Source of the DNA: Rhizobium etli 8C-3 | GTDB taxonomy: Bacteria > Pseudomonadota > Alphaproteobacteria > Rhizobiales > Rhizobiaceae | Reading direction: 5' to 3' | Length of the DNA stretch: 64,000 bases | NCBI RefSeq assembly: GCF_001908375.1 | Contig: NZ_CP017241.1 | Location: forward strand, 933,001-997,000 | Shown: piece after piece, positions 56,673 to 64,000 of the stretch | How the letters are laid out: each line of letters opens with the position of its first letter | How positions within the stretch are numbered: the first letter of the stretch is position 1 | The notes under the pieces: model-generated | The model's input: only the letters and a program-made list of their open reading frames with translations | Databases searched by the model: none | Told to the model about the DNA's origin: nothing | Made by a program: the position numbers and the translations under genes

Positions 56673-57938
56673 ATGAAAAGGTTGTTGGCCGCATTTCTAG
56701 CTGTGACGCTTGCCGTTTCGGCACCGATCGCGGCCATGGCCGGCAGCGCCTCCCTCATCCTCGACGCCCGGACCGGCAAGGTTCTCGCGTCCGAGAACGG
56801 CGATGTGCTGAACCACCCGGCGTCGCTCACCAAGATGATGACGCTCTACCTCACCTTCGAGGCGCTGAACCGCGGCAGGATCACCTGGGACACGCAGATC
56901 GTCATGTCGAAATACGCCGCCAGCCGCCCTCCGACAAAGCTCGGCGTGAAGGCGGGCGGGACGATCACCGTGCGCGAGGCCGTCTATGGGATGATCGTTA
57001 AATCTGCCAATGATGCCGCGGCCGCTATGGGCGAGATGCTCGCGGGCTCCGAAAGCAACTTCGCACGCGTAATGACGCAGAAGGCCCGGCAGCTCGGCAT
57101 GAGCCGTACCGCCTTTTACAACGCGTCCGGCCTGCCCGATAAGCGGCAGGTGACGACGGCCCGCGACATGTCCACCCTCGGCGTCGCGCTGCTCAAGCAC
57201 TATCCGAGAGAATACCGCCTCTTCTCGATGACGGCGTTCACCTTCCGCGGCAAGACCATCCGCGGCCATAACAACCTGATGGTTCGCTACCAGGGTATGG
57301 ACGGCATCAAAACGGGTTACACGAACGCCTCCGGTTTCAATCTCGTGAGCGCCGTGCGCGACGGCAACCGCCGCGTCGTCGGCGTTGTTCTCGGCGGCCG
57401 CACGGCCCGCAGCCGCGATGCCCAGATGGCCGCACTGCTCGACAAGTATCTCGGCCGCGCTTCCAGCGGCGGCAAGCTGATTGCAAGCGTCGGCGCCAAG
57501 CTGCCGGTCGAAGTCGCCTCCGCCGCTGATGGGGATGCGCCTCTTGCAGCCGCCGCGCCACGAGGCGAAGGCGAAAGCGGCAAGGTTCCTTTCGCACTCG
57601 GTTACTCCGACACGGCAGCCGTTCCCCTGGAGCGTCCGGCAGCACTTGAGGAGATGGCCAATGCTGGCAGGCCGCAGCCGTCGACCCGCGGCTGGCAGAT
57701 CCAGATTTCCGCCGCTCCAAGCGCCGATGCCGCCCGTGCACTACTTGCCCAGGCGAAGTCGGAAGGCGGCACGGCATTGAAATCCGCAACGCCCTATACG
57801 GAAGCCTTCGGCACCGGCGCCAACGCCATCTACCGCGCCAGCTTCGTCGGCTTCGACAGTGAGCAGGCCGCCACCGCCGCCTGCGAAGCCCTCAAGAAGC
57901 GCTCCTACGACTGCGTTCTGCTGGCCAATCAAGGCTAA
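56673..57938 (+). CDS. D-alanyl-D-alanine carboxypeptidase with C-terminal SPOR domain
   Basis: The 421-residue protein is a class S11 penicillin-binding protein with a signal peptide (residues 1 to 24). The three catalytic motifs are SLTK (51 to 54), SAN (near 111) and KTG in DGIKTGYTNASG (near 215). The C-terminal part (about 340 to 420) WQIQISAAPSADAARALLAQ and YRASFVGFDSEQAATAACEA is a SPOR domain that binds denuded glycan at the division site. This suggests a role in septal wall trimming. The ATG at 56673 has GAGGGGACTTC upstream. A MazG-like gene follows after 73 bp. Confidence 0.94.
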   Translation: MKRLLAAFLAVTLAVSAPIAAMAGSASLILDARTGKVLASENGDVLNHPASLTKMMTLYLTFEALNRGRITWDTQIVMSKYAASRPPTKLGVKAGGTITVREAVYGMIVKSANDAAAAMGEMLAGSESNFARVMTQKARQLGMSRTAFYNASGLPDKRQVTTARDMSTLGVALLKHYPREYRLFSMTAFTFRGKTIRGHNNLMVRYQGMDGIKTGYTNASGFNLVSAVRDGNRRVVGVVLGGRTARSRDAQMAALLDKYLGRASSGGKLIASVGAKLPVEVASAADGDAPLAAAAPRGEGESGKVPFALGYSDTAAVPLERPAALEEMANAGRPQPSTRGWQIQISAAPSADAARALLAQAKSEGGTALKSATPYTEAFGTGANAIYRASFVGFDSEQAATAACEALKKRSYDCVLLANQG

Positions 57939-58011
57939 GCTGCGGACATCCTTTGCTGGACAATCCGGACGAATCGACATTCTCCTGTTTTGGATCCGAA
58001 GGAGGGCGCCG

Positions 58012-58311
58012 ATGCTGGCCGATCTCGCAGAACGGTTCGAATCCTCTTCCCGCCGTTATGCTGAGGTGAATGGCATCGAGCGGGATCCGGACTGGTATCT
58101 CCTGAAGCTGCAGGAGGAAATGGGCGAACTCACCCAGGCCTGGAACCGCGTGAGCGGCAGAGGGCGCCCGAAAGGCAAGACGCCGGACGAACTGAAGCAG
58201 GACCTCGCCGACGAGACGGCCGACATGCTCGGCCACATCCTGCTCTTTGCCCGCCAAAACGGCATCGACCTCGCACTGGCCATCGAGCGCAAGTGGCTGT
58301 TTAGGCCCTAA
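58012..58311 (+). CDS. Small MazG-like nucleotide pyrophosphohydrolase
   Basis: The 99-residue protein has the MazG-like helix pair with EEMGELTQAWNRVSGR and DETADMLGHILLFARQNG, which carry the Glu and Asp residues that bind Mg2+. It is the size of stand-alone all-alpha NTP pyrophosphatases, which remove non-canonical nucleotides; the substrate is unknown. The ATG at 58012 follows AAGGAGGGCGCCG, an excellent ribosome site. It is probably co-transcribed with the carboxypeptidase gene. Confidence 0.88.
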   Translation: MLADLAERFESSSRRYAEVNGIERDPDWYLLKLQEEMGELTQAWNRVSGRGRPKGKTPDELKQDLADETADMLGHILLFARQNGIDLALAIERKWLFRP

Positions 58312-58515
58312 GCCAGGTGCGCTTCAAAAAAGTCGCCTTCCAGCCGCAACTCTTTGCGATCCGCCACTCGCGCCGATTTTAGTGTATCCGAGCAACAGCC
58401 TGGACGGTGATCGGTCCCGCGGCCCGGCTCGTTCATCAGCGCGGTGTGGGCATAAAACCGTCATTCCTCGCCCGGCAAGGAAAAGAGGAAGGCATAAGAA
58501 TTCGGTTGAGGATCG

Positions 58516-59004
58516 CTAGACCGTCCGCCGGTAGAACTTGTTGTCCACGGCCATCAACGGGAAGGAGCGGGGGAGGTCGCTGCGCTTGATCTCGGTAAAG
58601 CCGTTCTTCTCGTAAAAGCGATGGGCGGCGAGGAATCTGTCGGTCGTGCCGAGGAAGATCTCCTGAATGCCATTTGCTTTGGCATGGGTAATGAGCGTGT
58701 CGAGCAGCTTGGCGGCAACGCCGTGCCGGGGGCCGCGCACGGGTGCGGCGACGAACATCTTGCGCAGCGCTGCCCGGTTGTTGCCGATATCCTTGAGGCC
58801 GATCGTGCCGACGATGACGCCCTCAAGCTCCGCGATCCAGAACTGGCCTTTGCCGGACTGGTAGAAATCCGGGATGACCTGCAGATCCGGTTGGTCGTCG
58901 GCTGTGATCGCGAAGCCGAATTCGTCGCGCTGGATCGGCAGGATGACCGAAAAGACGCCATCGATGTCAGGGGCGGCGAAGGGTCTGATCGCAATCTCGC
59001 TCAT
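58516..59004 (-). CDS. GNAT family N-acetyltransferase
   Basis: The 162-residue protein has the GNAT fold: IAIRPFAAPDIDGVFSVILP, the beta-strand FWIAELEGVIVGTIGLKDI, the acetyl-CoA loop VAAPVRGPRHGVAAKLLDTL and AAHRFYEKNGFTEIKRSDLP. The acceptor is unknown. The start is the ATG at 59004, with GGAGGCGGCG before it, and it follows tldD by 17 bp on the same strand, so it is probably in that operon. Confidence 0.92.
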   Translation of the reverse strand: MSEIAIRPFAAPDIDGVFSVILPIQRDEFGFAITADDQPDLQVIPDFYQSGKGQFWIAELEGVIVGTIGLKDIGNNRAALRKMFVAAPVRGPRHGVAAKLLDTLITHAKANGIQEIFLGTTDRFLAAHRFYEKNGFTEIKRSDLPRSFPLMAVDNKFYRRTV

Positions 59005-59021
59005 CGCCGCCTCCAAAATCC

Positions 59022-60437
59022 TCAGGCTTTCGTACCGCCGACGGTCACCTGGTCCATGCGCAGATGCGGCTGTCCGACGCCGACGGGAACCCACTGCCCG
59101 GCCTTGCCGCAATTGCCGATTCCGGTGTCGAGCTTCATGTCGTTGCCGATCATCGAGACGCGCTTCATCGCATCCGGGCCGTTGCCGATCAGCATCGCGC
59201 CCTTGATCGGAGCGCCGATCTTGCCGTTGTCGATGAGATAGGCCTCGGTGCAGCCGAAGACGAACTTGCCGGAGGTAATATCCACCTGGCCGCCGCCGAA
59301 GGAGACGGCATAGACGCCCTTCCTCACGGAAGCGATGATCTCTTCCGGCGTCTTGTCGCCGCCAAGCATATAGGTGTTGGTCATTCGCGGCATCGGCACA
59401 TGGGCATACCCCTGGCGACGGCCGTTGCCGGTCGGCTGCATGCCCATCAGCCGGGCGTTCTGCCGGTCCTGCATGTAGCCGACGAGCTTCCCGTTTTCGA
59501 TGAGCACGTTGTAGCCTGAGGGCGTACCCTCGTCGTCGATGGTGATCGAGCCGCGCCGGCTGTCGATCGTGCCGTCATCGACCACGGTGACGCCCGGTGC
59601 AGCCACCATCTGGCCAAGCAGGCCGGCGAAGGCCGAGGTCTTCTTGCGATTGAAATCGCCTTCGAGGCCATGGCCGACCGCTTCGTGCAGCATGACGCCC
59701 GGCCAGCCGGAGCCGAGGACGACATCCATCGTGCCGGCCGGTGCTTCGATCGCTTCGAGATTGACGAGTGCCTGACGAAGCGCCTCGTCGGCACCGTACT
59801 GCCAATTTCCCTCAGCAATAAAATCGCCGAAGCCGATGCGCCCGCCGCTGCCATAGGAGCCGCTTTCCTGCCGATCGCCTTCGCCCACGATGACGGAGAT
59901 GTTGATGCGTGTCATCGGGCGGATATCGCGAACGCGATGACCATCGGCGCGCAAGATATCGACAACCTGCCAGCTTGCGGCGACCGACGCCGTCACCTGG
60001 CGCACCTTGTCGTCCTTGCCGCGCAGATATGCATCGATATCGGTCAGGACTTTAACCTTCTCTTCGAAGGTCGGCGAGCCGATGGGGTTCTCGTCTCCGT
60101 AGAATTTCTTGTTGGTGCGCTGGGGCGCTGCGGCGTAGCTGCCGCTATAGCCCTTCGTGACCACTCCGACGGCCTCTGCTGCGCGCTTCAGCGCTGCAAC
60201 CGAAAGATCACCCGCATGCGCGTAGCCGACCGCTTCGCCGGCGACGGCGCGAAGGCCGAAACCCTGCTCGGTATTGAAGCTTCCGCCCTTGAGGCGGCCA
60301 TTGTCGAACATCAGCGATTCCGCCTGCGCATGCTCGATGAAGAGCTCGCCGTCATCGGAGCCGGAAAGTGCGTCGGCAACGTGTTTGCGCATCGTCGTTT
60401 CGTCGGCGTCGAACAGCGTCAGCAGGTCGGTATTCAT
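59022..60437 (-). CDS. tldD: TldD metalloprotease subunit
   Basis: TldD pairs with TldE (PmbA) as a zinc peptidase that processes small peptides; TldE is not in the window. The 471-residue protein has FIEHAQAESLMFDNGRLKGG, VVLGSGWPGVMLHEAVGHGL with the HExxxH zinc motif, and SGKFVFGCTEAYLIDNGKIG followed by GAPIKGAMLIGNGP. The start is the ATG at 60437 with GGAGAATACGACC upstream. A GNAT gene follows on the same strand and ialB lies upstream. Confidence 0.96.
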   Translation of the reverse strand: MNTDLLTLFDADETTMRKHVADALSGSDDGELFIEHAQAESLMFDNGRLKGGSFNTEQGFGLRAVAGEAVGYAHAGDLSVAALKRAAEAVGVVTKGYSGSYAAAPQRTNKKFYGDENPIGSPTFEEKVKVLTDIDAYLRGKDDKVRQVTASVAASWQVVDILRADGHRVRDIRPMTRINISVIVGEGDRQESGSYGSGGRIGFGDFIAEGNWQYGADEALRQALVNLEAIEAPAGTMDVVLGSGWPGVMLHEAVGHGLEGDFNRKKTSAFAGLLGQMVAAPGVTVVDDGTIDSRRGSITIDDEGTPSGYNVLIENGKLVGYMQDRQNARLMGMQPTGNGRRQGYAHVPMPRMTNTYMLGGDKTPEEIIASVRKGVYAVSFGGGQVDITSGKFVFGCTEAYLIDNGKIGAPIKGAMLIGNGPDAMKRVSMIGNDMKLDTGIGNCGKAGQWVPVGVGQPHLRMDQVTVGGTKA

Positions 60438-60512
60438 GGTCGTATTCTCCGCTTCGAAGCAGAAACGCTTCCAGGCCGATGTAGGTCCGCAGAGCTGTTC
60501 GAGCAAGCCCTA

Positions 60513-61133
60513 TCAGGGCAGGGCGTCGTAGCCTTCTGCAAAGCCCTTGAGATCGACCGGAATGCCGATGCCTTCTTCGGGCGTCTGGAAGACGATGAAA
60601 GTGGCGCTGGTGCCGCTGCGGAACGTCTTCAGCAGCTCGTCCTCGAGCACGACTTCGGCGTAGCAGCCGTCGGCAAAGCAGCGCACGAAATAGGCGCGGC
60701 CGATATCCTTGCCGTCGACATTGAGGCCGAGGCCGTTCGGCAGCAGGACACCGAGCGGTGCCAGAACACGGAGGATCTTCGACTTGCGGTCGGCGGTCTT
60801 CAGCACGACGACCGAGAGGCCGACCTCCGGCCGATCTTCGGCGATGACGTTCTGCATCAGCGCGCATTGCTCGGCCGAAGCGCCGGCCGGCTTGTCGCAG
60901 ACGACGGACCAGGCGCCGTGATTGGACTTCACGGTTCCGGGGGCCTGCGGCTGGCTTTGCCCGGGTGTTGCCTGCTGCGGGCGATCCGGTTGGGCTGGTG
61001 CCGGCTGTGTCGGCGCCGGTTGCTGGGCAGGCGGCTTCGGCGCAGGCTGCTGCTGGGCAAGTACGGGGGTTGTCGCCGCGGCTGCGATGCTGGTGGTCAG
61101 AATAAGCGACCGCGCGAGGGAACGGAAACCCAT
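60513..61133 (-). CDS. Invasion-associated locus B (IalB) family protein
   Basis: The 206-residue protein has a signal peptide (MGFRSLARSLILTTSIAAAA), a Gln- and Pro-rich linker (about residues 27 to 65: QQQPAPKPPAQQPAP) and a conserved IalB domain with NHGAWSVVCDKPAGASAEQC, VLAPLGVLLPNGLGL and YFVRCFADGCYAEVVLEDEL. Three or four Cys residues (VCDK, EQC, VRC, GCY) probably form disulphides. The family is named after a Bartonella invasion protein; rhizobial members are periplasmic with no known function. The start is the ATG at 61133. It is divergent from the ctaC operon. Confidence 0.9.
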   Translation of the reverse strand: MGFRSLARSLILTTSIAAAATTPVLAQQQPAPKPPAQQPAPTQPAPAQPDRPQQATPGQSQPQAPGTVKSNHGAWSVVCDKPAGASAEQCALMQNVIAEDRPEVGLSVVVLKTADRKSKILRVLAPLGVLLPNGLGLNVDGKDIGRAYFVRCFADGCYAEVVLEDELLKTFRSGTSATFIVFQTPEEGIGIPVDLKGFAEGYDALP

Positions 61134-61333
61134 GGAAACCTCTGGAATTCGAATCAGTGCCGCTATTGTTGAAGGCCGCCATCGGAAATGAAAAGCCCCG
61201 CCCCGTCAAAACCGGGGGACTACGGCAGAAATAGGACTTTTCGCCGATATTGTCGGGAGGGCGGATCGGTTGCAGCGGTCTTTTTCATATGACCATGAAA
61301 ATCTTCAGCAATGTTTTGCCCTGGCTGCGGAAT

Positions 61334-61361
61334 TTGACTTTAGGCAAAAATGCCGCATAGA
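61334..61361 (+). promoter_or_regulatory. Candidate promoter of the ctaC-ctaD operon
   Basis: TTGACT (61334 to 61339) and CATAGA (61356 to 61361) form a sigma-70-like pair with a 16-bp spacer. Between them is a symmetric GGCA-AAAA-TGCC repeat that may be an operator. The pair lies about 110 bp before the ctaC start. The rest of the gap between ialB and ctaC, about 340 bp, shows no gene. Confidence 0.5.
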
Positions 61362-61473
61362 CAATCGCTCTGGCCTGTTGCGGTAGATGGCAAACTGTGG
61401 TTTGAAGCGCTGAAGATGGCAAGGATTCTGCGTTCGATTTGTGGCAGATCAAGCGCTCGAGGGAGATACTAAG

Positions 61474-62364
61474 GTGATTAAGAAGGCTTATGCAGCCCTG
61501 GCCGCGCTGGTCTGTCTGCTTTTTGCTTCCGGCAGTTTTGCCGATCAGCCGCTGCCGTGGCAGGCAACGCTTCAGCCGGCGGCAACGCCGATCATGCGGG
61601 AAATCCGCTGGTTCGAACAATATACGCTGTGGTTCATCGTTCCGATCACGCTTTTCGTTCTCGTGCTGCTGGTCGTCGTCTGTTTCAAGTTCCGCGCCAG
61701 CGCCAATCCGGTGCCTTCGAAGACGAGCCACAACACGCTGATCGAAGTCATCTGGACCGTTGGGCCGGTTCTTGTTCTTCTTCTCCTTGCCGTTCCGTCG
61801 TTCAACCTTTTGACGGCGCAGCTCACCTTGCCGGAAAACCCGGATGTCACGCTGAAAGCGACGGCCACCCAGTGGCAGTGGAATTACGAATACTCAGGGA
61901 CCGGCGAGACGCCGCTCACCTTTGATTCCTACCTGCTCAAGGATCCGGATCGCGCAGCTGCCGGCAAGTCCGACCTTGCCACCTATCCGCGTCTGCTCGC
62001 CGTCGACAACGAAGTCGTTCTGCCGGTCAACAAGACGGTCCGCGTTCTGGTGACTGCCGCTCCGACCGACGTCATTCACGCCTTCGCCATGCCGTCCTTC
62101 GGCATCAAGATCGACGCCGTTCCCGGCCGGTTGAATGAAACCTGGTTCAAGACGGAGCGCGAAGGCCTGTTCTACGGCCAGTGTTCCGAGCTCTGCGGCA
62201 AGGACCACGCATACATGCCGATCGCGATCCGCGTCGTCTCCGAAGACAAGTACCAGCAGTGGCTGACGGCTGCCGCTTCTGATCTTCCCGGAGCCTACAA
62301 GGCTCTCATGGCTGCCACCGACGGTCCTGCAAAGACCGTCGACGTCGCCGACAACGTTCAGTAA
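61474..62364 (+). CDS. ctaC: Cytochrome c oxidase subunit II
   Basis: The 296-residue protein is the subunit II of an aa3-type oxidase. It has a signal or anchor sequence (to about residue 24), two membrane helices (about 48 to 70 and 90 to 110) and a periplasmic CuA domain. The CuA motif is YGQCSELCGKDHAYMP (C-x3-C-x3-H) with the ATQWQWNYEY aromatic site that receives electrons from cytochrome c. The start is a GTG at 61474 after GGGAGATACTAAG; an in-frame GTG at 61441 is less likely. ctaD follows after 18 bp. Confidence 0.96.
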   Translation: MIKKAYAALAALVCLLFASGSFADQPLPWQATLQPAATPIMREIRWFEQYTLWFIVPITLFVLVLLVVVCFKFRASANPVPSKTSHNTLIEVIWTVGPVLVLLLLAVPSFNLLTAQLTLPENPDVTLKATATQWQWNYEYSGTGETPLTFDSYLLKDPDRAAAGKSDLATYPRLLAVDNEVVLPVNKTVRVLVTAAPTDVIHAFAMPSFGIKIDAVPGRLNETWFKTEREGLFYGQCSELCGKDHAYMPIAIRVVSEDKYQQWLTAAASDLPGAYKALMAATDGPAKTVDVADNVQ

Positions 62365-62367
62365 TAG

Positions 62368-64000
<1,633 letters not shown>

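Noticed and set aside
58034..58044. A tRNA T-arm-like GGTTCGAATCC
   Set aside because: It lies inside the coding sequence of the MazG-like gene (residues ERFESS) and has no acceptor or anticodon stem around it.

Overview
The window is about 64 kb of high-GC chromosome from an alphaproteobacterium of the Rhizobiaceae, most likely the genus Rhizobium. The evidence is the gene set: the bioMNY biotin importer, DUF6101, DUF1217, BA14K, IalB, an HPE1-like secreted protein, and a DHBP synthase with a decayed GTP cyclohydrolase II half. Nearly every protein reads as a full-length core rhizobial gene. No rRNA, tRNA, insertion sequence, integrase, prophage or CRISPR array was seen. The first gene (mntH) and the last (ctaD) run off the ends.

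Layout. 1-9 kb holds mntH, divergent from an S49 peptidase, then glyQ, lemA, an EPSP synthase, a DUF2207 membrane protein, purD and an HPE1-like exported protein that ends at a strong terminator. 9-19 kb holds DUF523 and glyS on the minus strand, then tex, cfa, a histidine phosphatase, a small methyltransferase and ubiA. 19-28 kb holds DUF6101, a multi-repeat DUF1217 protein, an FAD-linked oxidase with the tRNA t6A enzyme TsaC/Sua5, a DUF6656-like protein, a Rieske oxygenase like GbcA, BA14K and corA. 28-41 kb holds an acyl-CoA dehydrogenase and enoyl-CoA hydratase pair, a chemoreceptor remnant, rlmD-like and tlyA, an intact chemoreceptor, dxs, a pirin, an SDR, xseB and a histone-deacetylase-family protein.

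41-56 kb holds a thioesterase, bioMNY, a YcaQ-type glycosylase, aroC-ribB, a large GGDEF/EAL protein, DUF1344, a phosphatase, fabI, a DnaJ-family protein, a lipoprotein, pdxH and a polysaccharide deacetylase. 56-64 kb holds a DD-carboxypeptidase with a SPOR domain, a MazG-like protein, a GNAT acetyltransferase, tldD, ialB and the start of the aa3-type cytochrome oxidase operon (ctaC, ctaD).

Most genes serve general metabolism: aromatic amino acids (aroA-like, aroC), cofactors (ribB, pdxH, bioMNY, ubiA, dxs), lipids (fabI, cfa, acyl-CoA dehydrogenase) and translation (glyQ, glyS, tsaC, tlyA, rlmD). The unusual points are: an EPSP synthase with a non-standard loop lying between lemA and DUF2207; a glyS with an extra, compositionally distinct segment; chemoreceptor sequence on both sides of tlyA-rlmD; a gbcA-like oxygenase without its reductase partner; a palindrome of the LiuR type before the acyl-CoA dehydrogenase; and several unexplained palindromes. 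I did not find a clearly new multi-gene system.
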